A model generated the notes under the pieces. That model was not told the origin of the DNA. It made no database searches and saw nothing but the letters and a program-made list of their open reading frames with translations. This document shows positions 25,601-37,500 of a stretch of 64,000 nt of DNA, piece after piece. Position 1 is the stretch's first letter; each line of letters opens with the position of its first letter. Source of the DNA: Polytrichum commune. Lineage: Eukaryota; Streptophyta; Polytrichopsida; Polytrichales; Polytrichaceae. A program made the position numbers and the translations under genes. The stretch lies in assembly GCA_950295325.1 (NCBI GenBank), contig OX485803.1, positions 16,058,001 through 16,122,000 on the forward strand. The letters run 5' to 3'.

Positions 25601-27372
25601 GCCATCACGACTGATCATGGTAAAGGCTAATCCACAGCATATTGGAACTCATTGAGAGAATTATCATGAGATTGCATGAAAAGAAACTTCCTTTCCAATC
25701 TTTGCCTGCATTGTGATCATGCAGTTCAGTTGCTCGAGACTATAAGCTTAGCACATCTCCAGTAAGGTGTAAAAATCTCCTATCTTGAAGTAAATTGTGA
25801 ACAGGTTTACCTTTTGACTACTTTTTTTTAGCTACATTACCCCTAAGTTGTCATAACATTACACAGCTTAGCCATGGCGTTCTGTGGGCCATGGCTAAGC
25901 TGAGTAATCTTCTAGTTTTTTAAGCCAATGTTCCTGCATTATACAAATGCTCCAAGTCTAGGAGGCTGGTATTGGTACTTGCAAGGTAAGATTTAGTTCC
26001 TCCTGTATGACGAATTTGGCTTTGGGCTCACTGATGATACTGTGGTATTGCCCACAAACTGGCAGGTAGGAGACCGGTACTTCACAGACATAGTGTACGG
26101 CAATAACAATGGCTTGTTAACAATCAGGCCTGCTCCACTTACGCCAATTGGAGAGCCATTTATTGTCCGACAGGTATTTCTTTTCTCTTCAACGTAGTGA
26201 GCATGTTTGTGAGTCTCTTGTAAAGTTTGGGCCCTTTGAAGTCTGCCCATCCGAACCACTGTTGCTAAGGTGTCCCTAAGGGGATTCTTAGACCATGGAT
26301 TTTTCCATTGGGAGTCGATCCACTATGATTTTCCATTGATTTTTTGCATACAGAATCAATAATGTTTTTCCACTTGTAGTGCATGCTTGGAGGTAGTATA
26401 TAATTCTGAATGAAGCTCAACCTATTCCGTTTCATTGAGGGCCAACTTATTTTAGCACCTCTTGGCATGCCAAAATGAGTTTGACTCTCAATGAACTGAT
26501 AGAATGTTCTCTCTTCAAACCTCCACAGTACCATTAAGCAAGCATATAAAAGATACTGAACATGGAAGGTGTTGTATGCAAAAAACAACCAAATCCCAAT
26601 CAAAAGTCCAATTGAATCAAAAAATAATTCTATAATGCATCTATTACATCAGACTAAAATCTGGGCTGCACATCTTTAAGGTCAATATTACCTGGCAACC
26701 ACATGAAGAGGTTGTTTGGATTATTTCAGCTTTTAACATCACTGATGCCACTTGTGTTGACCTCCATGATCAAGCCTCCATATTGTGAATGGAGTTCCGT
26801 CATGTTCAATGATGTAACATTTGCAATATTGCTCACTATTTTTAGACCAGTGTTGGACTGGTATCACCTTTTTTGATGACGGGTATCTAAATTAAGGTTT
26901 TTTTCTTTTTTTGGATACCTGTGGAGTACAAGTTTTTGAGGATATTTTTGTTATTGATATCATCCATGTCTACATACCACACAAGAACCTTCATACCTAG
27001 GTAGACTTACCCTAGTATCAATATCCTATTAGGATGGTATTGACCCAAATAATGACTTGCATATATGAAGATTCTTTCTTGTGATACACACCAAGTAGCA
27101 AAATTTGACATATATTACAATTTTGATACTGGCGGGGTAGGTAAGCTCATCGATACCATTTTTGCTGTTGTGTATGGATACCATGCATTCACCTATATAC
27201 TAGTCCAACGTTGGTTAAGACTCATTGAGAGGTGCCTTATTTGGTCATGCAACAGGTGAGGATGCTTGAAGAAGCTCTGGTGGGGCGATGGCTGAGACTA
27301 AAAGTGCCACCAACAGAGCATGCCTTGTATACCTCTCCTTACGAATTCATCAAGGACCCTGCATGCTGGTAG
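22682..27372 (+). CDS. PGPP1: Phosphatidylglycerophosphate phosphatase (HAD, YqeG/GEP4 type)
   Basis: The family dephosphorylates phosphatidylglycerol phosphate to phosphatidylglycerol, an essential thylakoid and mitochondrial lipid. Exons: 22,682-22,976; 23,897-24,164; 24,519-24,691; 24,924-25,001; 25,546-25,619; 26,066-26,173; 27,256-27,372. Joints are GT/AG and the total is 1,113 nt (370 aa). All four HAD motifs are present: DKDNTLT (nucleophile Asp206, Asp208), LLSNSAG (239-246 region), Lys in KKPAGT (274/275) and GDRYFTD (298-304). VPDIR joins W-x-D-W across intron 2, as in plant relatives. The first ~100 residues are Ala/Ser/Arg-rich and look like an organelle transit peptide; residues 100-150 form an extra linker. 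Exon 4 uses the AG at 24,922-24,923; the AG five bases upstream would break the frame. Introns, especially intron 6, hold dispersed repeats. Confidence 0.88.
26270..26635. repeat. Dispersed repeat R3, copy 1 (PGPP1 intron 6)
   Basis: It aligns with 35,925-36,150 (RNase J intron 6). Shared phrases in order are 'ctatgatttt(t)c', 'ttttgcata', 'gcatgct(t/c)g', 'ctcaatgaac', 'gaa(c/t)atggaag', 'gttgt(a/g)tgc', 'aacaacca' and 'aaaagtc'. No coding capacity is seen. Confidence 0.55.
26846..27215. mobile_element. Small TIR element R1, copy 1 (PGPP1 intron 6)
   Basis: The ends are inverted: ACCAGTGTTGGACTGGTAT at the left, and at the right the complement of ACCAACGTTGGACTAGTAT. It is 370 bp and has no open frame of interest. 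Related sequence is found at 41,819-42,120 and, more degraded, at 39,384-39,560. All three copies contain 'tattgaccca' and 'gtatcaata'-like words. A MITE is the simplest reading; the superfamily is not determined. Confidence 0.6.
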
Positions 27373-27954
27373 CTACATTCCATACCTTGCATTTTTAGGC
27401 CATAAAGTTTTTACTGAATTGTACCAAAAACCTGGCAACATGTTGCCAACAATAGAAAGCTATGCTCAACACCACAGTTCAACTGTTAACTCTAGTAAAG
27501 CTTCAGTGGAGGCCATTATATCTTAGGATGCTAATCTACATCTGAAGTCATTTACTACAAGGATATGAAGTCAATTACTACAAGGATCTGGAGTGTGAAG
27601 GATTTGAAGCGAATGTTCACATGACTATTTATCCTGATTTTTATGAAATTTCCACATAAATGTGCAAAAGCTGATGCCTATGCACCCACTACATACATGT
27701 TTGCACCCGCCCTAGATTGACTTAAGGGTGGAAATGTTGAGAACCTCTTGGAGCTCAAGAATTTCTATGTGAAGCATATCTGACCCTGAATGAGCATGAA
27801 GGATTCCAAATGAGTCTAGCTTACATGATTTTGTAAGACAAGAAGGCATGGCTGAAATACACCGGTCACCCATTGTATTGCCATAAGGTCCTTGCTTTCA
27901 CATTATTATTGGTGAAAGGAAAACTCTTAGCTGATGGACTCCATTAAGCCTTAA
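27373..27954. other. PGPP1 3' region
   Basis: AT-rich sequence after the stop codon, probably 3' UTR then spacer. No gene is recognised. Confidence 0.4.
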
Positions 27955-28440
27955 AGGTATACCTGTATTTGATTAGTGTGTGATTTGGTGAGGATCAAAG
28001 AACAAACACCATAAAGACACATGTAACTGACATTTAAGTATATGTGGATGAACCACTTGTTGAAAATAAATAAAAGATGTGCATTTGTTGGGACAAAAAA
28101 GCAAATGATAATTGCAAAAATATCAAATGACAACTATTGTAATTTAGTGTATGTCATATTGATGGTTGGAATTGTCCAAAATTCATGCATAAATTCAAGT
28201 ATGTTTATATTCTAGTTATGTTTAAAAGAGATTGGAATTCATCTTCAAATTTTATACTCCACACGCGATAATGAGCACAATTGGGAAGACTTATGTATAT
28301 AATAAAGAAATCAATGAACATGCACTTTTTGATTAGGGGAGGTCTGATTTTTGTTGATGGTTCATTATAGATTTGCTACCGAGTTTCATTGTGCAAATCC
28401 AATGGGTAGAAGTCGGAGAGCATGAGCAACGAATGGAATA
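27955..28440. repeat. Dispersed repeat R2, copy 2
   Basis: It has the same ordered landmarks as 3,460-3,815, with about 100 extra bases in the middle. It lies downstream of PGPP1. Non-coding. Confidence 0.55.
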
Positions 28441-29059
28441 ACACCTTCATGCATTATAGGCCCATTATTTGAGTCTCTAGGTATCATATCGAGGTGTTAT
28501 ATAATGTTATTCTTAGCTAATGATGTCATTGTGACCCATTCTGAAATTATAAAAATATCAAATGCATTCTACCAATTGGACAAAATGATACAGATTTAAA
28601 TACTAACTAGGTATATTTGACCAGTATTACTGCACATACCTCTAATATTTTCACTTTTTTGTGTTGTAAGTTGTTGTAAATCTAGCTTCAGTCTCATAGA
28701 TCAAGTCAAAATTGACTTCGTTATTTGTTGGGGCTTGTGCAAATTGTCAAGTAGACCAATCAACGGTAGCATGATACTATTTAGGGGTTAAGAAAAGCAT
28801 CCACTCTACAATATCCATAACTTACAATAGGATTCTCAACCCCCCCTTCCATCCCCATAACATTTCTAAAGACAATGTACATATGACCTTTCAACAAGGA
28901 ATCAAAACACACCAAGGAAGCACAAAGTTGCATTTTTCAATATCTTGAATTGAATATGAGAACACAAATTGCTCCATTGGGAAAAGAAAAGAAAAAACTC
29001 CTAGCTTTAAGGGCCCATCCAATGCTTGGAGCATATCATGCTTACACAACATCCTAAGG
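28441..29059. other. Intergenic, no gene recognised
   Basis: AT-rich spacer with no open frame of interest and no recognised repeat. Confidence 0.5.
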
Positions 29060-29480
29060 GCATGGGCATAATTGTATTTAGTAATAAAATATGAAAAATG
29101 ATCGAGGTAGTGTCAATCATATAATGATATGCACAACATTTGTTGTAAGTACAAAAGCCTACATAACATTACTTAGCCATGTGGGTTGGTTCCATGACTT
29201 TGGAACATGTCGATTATATTTTGCGCCATTTGAACAAAATGAGAATATTTTTTTTATTGTTCATACATTCATGTTGAGCTTGGAAATTTGGGTGGAGTTA
29301 TACTCCCGACACTATGCGTAGGAATCACTTGTTCATCCTAGTAATACTCATAGGATACATTGTCCATCCCAATATTATTCCCGAAAATTATTATTCATAG
29401 CAGCACTATCATTGAAAATACTGACATTATTCACAATATTCTTACTATTTATATTGGCACTTATCATTATTCGTACCGGT
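29060..29480 (-). repeat. Dispersed repeat R4, copy 1
   Basis: The reverse complement aligns with 52,590-53,030. Shared words include 'tgttcatcc', 'attattc', 'atcattgaaaa', 'attattcacaatattcttacta'-like text, 'gtggagttatactcc' and 'gccatgtgggttgg'. The two copies are in opposite orientation 23 kb apart. Non-coding. Confidence 0.6.
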
Positions 29481-29806
29481 TTCGGTTTTTTCCCATGTAG
29501 GTAAGATAGTGGAGGCCATGTCATATGATAAATATAGAATAGAACTCAACCATGCAAATGAATAATGTTATATATGTCAAGGCATACATTAGAATGAATA
29601 GGGAGAAGAAGCTTTGGGGTCCTTTGAGACCATCATGAGGTTGGGAGACTTTGTTTCCTTTCCCTAGAAATGAACTTTGTTTGTTGCATTTTGATTAGGA
29701 AAGGAAAGTGCAAGTTGCAAATTCTTTATTTGATTTCAGCCTCAATTTTGTAGTGGATGGGGAAAAAGGGGGTTTAATAGGTTTGGGGAAAGAATAAATT
29801 TCATAG

Positions 29807-30375
29807 CTTAAGTGCCCGGGTACGCAACTCCCATATTGTATGTAGGGGACATCGGCATTGAAACGGTTTAGAGGACAACTTTTGTAAAAAATATATCAAA
29901 TAAGACAAAAATGTAAGGACCAAAAAGTTAGGTGAAGACCAAATTAAATAAAATGAGATGGAGAAAAAGTTGGGTTGCATTTTTTTTTTTAAACTCCACA
30001 ATGTGTATAAAGAATTGAAACACCTATCTTTAAACTTATTTTAATTGGAGTAGTTGCCTCCAATTAAGATTAAAAGTCATTGTATTTTAATAATAAATAT
30101 ATTAAAAAAATCTTAAAAATCTTAAAAAGTTGGGTAGTTTGGCCATGCTACATGTATTTATGAAACTCATATAATTAAGTTTTTAATGCAATTATATGCT
30201 TCAAGGAATATTCATTTCCTATTCATTTTTGGATTCCTTGTTAGAAGGGTTAGAAGAGTTAGAAGAGTTTCATGTATCAAAACAAATTATATCACTTGAG
30301 ATTGGACTAAAATTCATTATAAGTGATTATAATCAGGGCCATGTAATACGGGAGTTGCGTACCTGGGCTTAAGTG
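29807..30375. mobile_element. Non-autonomous hAT-like TIR element with perfect 8-bp TSD
   Basis: The element is 29,815-30,367 (553 bp). Its left end is CCCGGGTACGCAACTCCC and its right end is the inverted GGGAGTTGCGTACCTGGG (one mismatch in 18). Both sides are flanked by the same 8 bp, CTTAAGTG (29,807-29,814 and 30,368-30,375). An 8-bp TSD is the hallmark of hAT elements. The interior is AT-rich and codes for nothing recognisable. The intact TSD and TIRs suggest recent mobility. Confidence 0.85.
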
Positions 30376-31526
30376 ATGTTATGTACATTGGAAAGAAAAA
30401 AGATTAAATCAAGCAGTGCGGATAAACTACTACATCCTTGCTTCAAACTGTAAATTGAATAGATCAAGATATTCTTGAACATACAAATGGCAAGTGTCAT
30501 TTGTGTACACTTTAGTCAACTTGGAGATCATTGTGTAATACAAATATAAGCATACACCTCATAATACTATTGAACATACTCATGCCAAGATGTTAGTTAG
30601 CGCACTTGAACGCCAAGTGTCATGAGGTGAAGTAATGGTGAAGTTGTTGGTTATTAGTGTAACCTAGGATACACCTCAAAATAGGGAAAGTGACACTATT
30701 ATGCACATGACACTAATCACCATAAACGGTGTACTTAGGCTTAGATAGAGAACAACCTTCACAAGTTGAGTAATGTTTTCAATGAGACCGAATTCAAGCA
30801 TAAAATGCTATATTTAAATAAACCAAAAGAAACTCTTTCCCGGAAATACTTTCTGTTGGTTGCACTTTAAATGTAGAATAAAAATGAAGAGATGCAGAAT
30901 CTTGATCCAATTTCAGCCTGAAGAATCTGTGGATGGAAGAGAGGGAGTAGGCTTGACTAGGTTTGGATAGCGAACGAGCTTCAATAGTTCAAGTTTTCAG
31001 TGAGATTGAATTTCTGCTTGGATGAATTTCTGCTTCATACTAAAAGTGTCTTGATTCTCACTTACTGACTTTCGTAGTACTACACCTAGTTTCTTTCTTC
31101 GACTTGTCTAACTTTGAAACGGGAGCCACTTTTGGATAAGAAGTCTGCATAACTTCAAGCTTTTCAGTTTGTCAACTCTTTGCTTTCCAATTTGCAGGAG
31201 CTGAATGACACATAACTTAAGTTACCACTGTTGCATTTCATCTGTGGGTTCATGGTCTTGCTGTAACTTACAGATAAAATTATAAGTAGATTCTGCTCCT
31301 GGCAATCTGTAAGTAGGAGGAGCCCCCCATTGTTGAAGAATTTGCTGTTCTGTGAGGTTGAAAGTTTTGAGGGGTTTTGAAGGTTTTGTAGAAGATGGGT
31401 AGTAGTAGTTTTAGTAATCTGTGAGGCAATATTTTCTTTAGCAGAAGGGAGATACGGACACAGGTGCGACCAGTTTTTTTGCAAATTCTTATCCAAAACT
31501 GCAATTTTGGCAATCTTTCCTCCACA
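30376..31526. other. Intergenic and RNase J upstream region
   Basis: No gene is recognised. The last several hundred bases should contain the RNase J promoter and 5' leader, but no TATA box or transcription start was fixed. Confidence 0.4.
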
Positions 31527-34500
31527 ATGCAAAGCTTGCAAGTGCGACCAGGTTTTTTGGGTTCTCTCAATGGCGGTGCAGACATTTGGGTTTCGGAGTG
31601 GAAAAAAGCTGAGCTTTTGAGGTCCAGCCCACAGCTGCGGGGAGTTTGCAAAGGGACGAGGAGGGTCGTCACTACTAATTCTGGAGGTAGGATAGGGGGC
31701 CGCTTTGCTTTTCTTTTCTTTCCTCGGTTGGTTTACTAAACAATGTTGGTATTTTTGTAGCACATTTTGAGGTTTCTGTGCCTGCGAAGATTGCACGAGA
31801 TAAATTTGATGTAAAGGATATGATTCAGCTCCTTTTCTTTTTCTCCAGAGTTTTTTTCACTAGAGAATGCTTTGACATCTTCTATTCGCTTCCGTCATTT
31901 CCTTTCTTAACATGACATATTCTGAAAGAAATCTGTGGCATTTTCGATTTTGAAGTTCTCAATCCGTGGAAATGTACAAAATTTCAATTCGTTACTCTCC
32001 TGTAGTAAGGAACTGGAGAACTTTCCATTGGGTTTAGGAAAGCTTCACTGTCAAGCCCCTCCAAAGAATTCGACTGGGTTTAGGGTTTATGATGAGTGCG
32101 CAGTTTTGCAACCCCTGATTGAATGAAGGGGTTGGTTATACTGAACAACGTCAATGTTTTTGTAGCAAATTTTGAGGTTTCTGTGCCTGCGAATATTGGA
32201 CGAGATAAATTCGATGTTACAGGATATCATCAGCTCTTATTCTTCTCCCGAATTTAATTTTTTTAGTAGGGAATGCTTTGACATCTTTTATTCCCATTTG
32301 TCATTGCTAATCTTGTTATGACATATGATGAAAGACATCGGAGGCATTCTGGACTTTCAAGTTCTCAATCCATGGAAATGTACAAATATTCCAGTTCCTT
32401 ATTATCCTGTAGTTAGGAATCCACTCCAAAATTGACTGGAAAGTGAAGAAGTAAGTAAAAATTGTGCTACCAATTTCGGATGAGACAAAGCATGTCGAAG
32501 TGAAGTAGGATATAATATTCAGCGTGGACAGACAGGCTTGTTCCATTTTCCCTGACTTGTTCGGGTATCCAATTCTTCAATGTAGGGCGTAGTATCTTTC
32601 CAGACAGGTTTAGTTTGTGTTGTGATGCATGACGATGATTATTTAGCTCACAGTTGGTGTAAAAATCAGCCCCTGCTACGCAGAAACATCAACAACCACG
32701 CCGCTATTACAACAGCAACAGTGGGCAGCAGGGCAGACATCATAATCACCACGAGGGAGCAGGACGCAGTAGAGACGATGCGGTGCAGCGAAAGATGAAA
32801 TCCTTTCACGAGGGCAAAGAGGGCCCTCCGTTGCGAATTCTTCCGATCGGTGGGCTTGGGGAGATTGGCATGAATTGCATGTTGGTTGGCAATTATGATC
32901 GTTACATCATGGTTGATGCAGGTCTCATGTTCCCTGAGTAAGTTTGTGCATCCCATTTTGCTACTGTTCTGCTCGATTTGTGTACGTAGGTTTATCATAG
33001 TACATCAACAAGAATTAGGGTTTAGGGTTTAAGAGGAAGGCCACTCAACCTCAACCCAACCTCAATACCCTAATGTCGGATGACAGTGTAGGTTAAGATC
33101 GGTGACATTCTCACCCCAACCTCGAAACAACCTCAAGCACTTCAATTGGATCAAATACAACGACAAGGCAGGGCAGTCGTTACACCATTCGTGCAGGTCG
33201 CTACTTATGCGACAAGGAATTTCGCTACCTTAGGACAAGAGGTTGAGGTCGGGCCTCAACGACCCCTCTGACCTCATTAAATAGTTTTGAGGTGGGATGG
33301 GAATGTGTCCAACTTCAACGTATATTGTCATCCGGTATGGAGGTTAAGATCGTTATATCATGGTTGATGGAGGTCTCATGTTCCTGAAGTTTGTGCATCC
33401 CATTTTGCTTGCTCCACAGCACCAGGGCTTCCCAGGTCAAGGTCAAGGTCAAGGTCTAGGGTTTAGGGTTTAGGGTTAAAGAGCAAGGCCACTCCAACCT
33501 CAACCTCAACCTCAACACCTCAATATTGGATGACAACAAATGTTGAGGTCTGACACATTCCCACCCCAGCCTCAAAACTATCTATTGATTGATGTATGAG
33601 GTGGTTAGTGAGGTCTTGAGGTTGTTTTGAGGCTGGCGTGAAAATGTCTCCAACGTCAACCTAATTTGGCATCCGATATTAAGGTATTGTCACATCATCA
33701 TCGATGCAGGTCTCCTTACCACAATCCGGAGGACAATATAGGTTGAGGTCGGAGACATTCTCAGCCGAACCTCAAAACAACCACAAGAGGATTGAGGTCG
33801 GGCCTTAATAACCCCATTTGACCTCATTAGATGGTTCTGAGGGCGGGGTGGGAATGTTTCCAACCTCAAACCTACATTGTCATTCAATATTGAGGTACTG
33901 GGGTATTGATGTTGGAGTGAGAATGTGGCCCTCCATCAATCTATATTGTAATCCAGATATCGAGGTTTTAGGCTTGGATTTGAGGTTGGGGTGGTCTTCC
34001 TCAAATTTGAGCATCAAAATCTGAAGCCTATGCCAGGATCCAGTTTGGGAATAAATCCAAGTAAATTCTACAGATGAGTGAGTCTTCATAGAGTCACAAT
34101 ATTTGCATGAGCCAGTCTTCAGAGGGTTTAGGTTACCGCTCAACCTTGTAGGGAATTTGAAGTTGAAAAGACATGGCAAGTATGTGGTCATTTATGAAGA
34201 GAATGTTGAATTTTGTGAATTTATTTCTCAAAATTGGATTGAAACTCTTAGCTGTTTTTTTGCAGCTACGATGAACTTGGTGTGCAGAAAGTCCTACCAG
34301 ATACTGCTTTCATACACAGGTGGAGGGATAAAATTGAAGCTGTCATTATCACCCATGGCCATGAAGACCACATTGGTGCTCTCCCTTGGGTAGTGTACAT
34401 GTTCCTGAAGCCATTTTGCTTTGCAGATTATCTTATTAATCTTTTGGACTTGCAACCCTCAACAATACCAAATGATAAATTTCTATCATATGTACCAGAC

Positions 34501-37500
34501 TTAATTCATCAGACTGTAAGGAATCCATATTTTTAGCTGCTTGTATAAATTTGGCAGTCACCATAGTGGAAATATGTTTTGAAATGACTGGAAAAAAATT
34601 TGCCTGCATGGAAGCAAGAGTGGTCATCTCACAATGAGAACACATAAAAAAAATGTTTTCTGAGGGGTTGTTGTTGGTTCTTACGTGACTCCCCAGTTGA
34701 TTATTGCTTTGTGAATGCTGCTTTGTAGGTCATTCCAGCACTAGACCCCAAGACGCCAATCTATGCCACAGGTTTCACAATGCAGGTATCTGTGTCACAC
34801 AACACTGTCTCTCTGATTCTATTTTGAAGAATTCATCAGAGACTTGAGTATTCACGATGAACAACTAAAGCTTCATCACAGCCTGACTTGTCTAAGGTAG
34901 ACTGGTGTTAATCCAACATAGCAATAACGTGGACACCTTTATTTAAGTGGTCTATGGTTAGGTTTGGATGCAAGAACACCACAACGGCATGCGTTAAAAA
35001 GATATTGGACTACGTGCTCAGAATTTGTAACCATTCTAGGCTCAATTGTCAACATAATTGGGGAACGTATATGACCATTATTGAGCACAGAAATCCTCAC
35101 TTTGGTAATTAATAAGATGCTCAGATGAGCTCCAAAAATATATAGGAAAATGGCTACGGGCACAATTTGGGTTTGCTAATCATCTCGCACTTATTATGTG
35201 TTTCATGTCTCAGGAGAAGTGGGTGTAGAGAGAAAAGTATAGGATTAAGGCCCACTTAGCTTAGACAGGTCTTCATTCCATATGTATCCTGATGCTGACA
35301 TATCAATGGCTTGGTTTTCTTTCTTTTAATAAGCTAATCAAGAGGCGATTGAAGGAGTACAACATACCAGCTGAGGGTCGATTGCGCACTTTCAGTATGC
35401 GTGCTCGCTTTGACGCAGGCCCCTTTGAAGTCGAACCAATTCGAGTCACACATTCCATACCAGATTGTTGTGGACTTGTTTTGAGATGTGCGGATGGAAA
35501 TATCTTTCACACAGGAGACTGGAAGGTTAGTAACTTCATATGCCGAACAGTGGATTGGTTGACATTCCTTTAATCATTAATTTCTCAAATATGGTTTGAA
35601 ACAGCTTTGAGTAGGCTCTGTGGTGTCTGCTAATGTCCTACCTGGTACTGTCTAGAGTTATTGTAGTATTTTAAGAGGAAGGTTTTTCTGATCTAAATAA
35701 CCCTTTCCTGTAGATTGACGAGTCCCCTGTGGATGGTAATATTTTTGACCGTACGGCTCTGGAGCAGCTTCAAAAGGAGGGTGTGACTCTGGTGAGCCAT
35801 CTGTTATTTGAGATTAACCATTTCAAATGTTGGGTCCTCATGTATTTTGTCTTAACATACTTTGTGCTGAGTTTGAAAGCAGCCATTCCGCATTTAAGTT
35901 ACACATTACGGTTATCCTTAACTTAATGGGACTTTTTGTCCCCTATGATTTTTCATCGGTTGTTTTGCATATAATATCACTAATTTTTGTGCACTCATGG
36001 CGCATGCTCGTGGGTGGATACCTCGAATGACTGGACCCTCAATGAACCTATATAATATACCGAATATGGAAGTGTTGTGTGCCAAACAACCAACTACCGT
36101 CCAAAAGTCACATTGAGCTAAAAGATAACTTTATTATAGACAATGAACCTTGCAAAGCTCTGCAGACTCTAAATTGTGAACACATGAAGGATAGAGATAA
36201 GTGCCAGTATCACTCTGAGCTACACTAAGCAAGTAAGGCGCGCCACTCTAATTGTCTAGTCAGGTTGGAAATAATGAGGGCTCAAGATCCCGTGTCTTTC
36301 CCTAAGTCTTTCCCTGGAGACTACCAATCAATACCTTACATCCTTTGCTTTGAACAAAAGTAGCATAAAATAAAATAGTCACCCACATCAATTTCCTACA
36401 AGCAATTGATGTGGCCCACACTTAATTTGAACTAGAAGATTTGGCAAATGTTGAAATTTTATGTGGGTTCAAGAGAAGTACTGTGGCCCACACTAATAGG
36501 GCATTTTAGTGTTTAATTGCATTGTTCTTGAACAGTCCTCTAAGCTGAGGGCCAAAAGTAGCTCAAGCTATTTTTGTTGAGGCGAAAGGGCTAACTTGCA
36601 TTTTATATTTGCAGATGATGAGTGATTCTACAAATGTATTATCTCCCGGCAGGACTACAAGTGAAGCTGACGTGGCAGAAGCTCTGATGCGCAAGATTAC
36701 TGCAGCAAAAGGTCGACGTGTCATCTTGACCCAATTTGCATCAAATGTTCACCGCCTAGGCTGCGTCAAAGCTGCTGCTGAAGCTTCGGGTCGAAAACTG
36801 GTAATTTTTTTTTGTCTCTTGTCGTGGATTGATGAAACAAGAATGTTGTGAGGGCTGTCTGATTCCATCAAGTTTTCCCCTTTGTTGTGGTACAGGTATT
36901 TGTTGGACTGTCATTGAAGACTTACCTTGAAGCAGCATGGCGAGACGGACAAGCCCCTTTTGACCCCTCGATTCTGGTATGACCCAAATTCTGATCTGTG
37001 GATTTCAAATGAATGGAGATTTAACTATCCTTTTCTTAGATTTATGAGACTTTTTAATTCTCCATATGCTTGAGCACACATAGGTGTATCCTATAGACCC
37101 TACATGGTATTTTGACATGTTTGGTGATCTTTTGTTGTCCAGGTTAAAGCTGAGGATATGGATTCATATGCACCAAAAGACCTTCTCATTGTGACTACTG
37201 GATCACAGGTTTATTTCCAACTGTGAACAATGAAAAGATTGTTATAAAATGAGCTGGCTTCAGAACAAGGACATTTACATAGCACGTCTTTCATAATTTG
37301 ATTACAGTTAACTATTTTTTGCAGTTAAGCAAGAACCTCTAGTATCTATTCATGTGTGCCCCACACGGTAATTACCAAAAGGCCAAGTAAAGTACCTGCA
37401 GACTTGCATCCATCTGGCATATTGTACTTGGAGTTCTACTTAATGAATGAAGAATTATGAAGTATTTGATTCTTGCAATATTTCTCTCTGTTGCAGGCAG

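Noticed and set aside
33000-33480. TTTAGGG tracts as a chromosome end
   Set aside because: Too short, and RNase J exons flank them on both sides.
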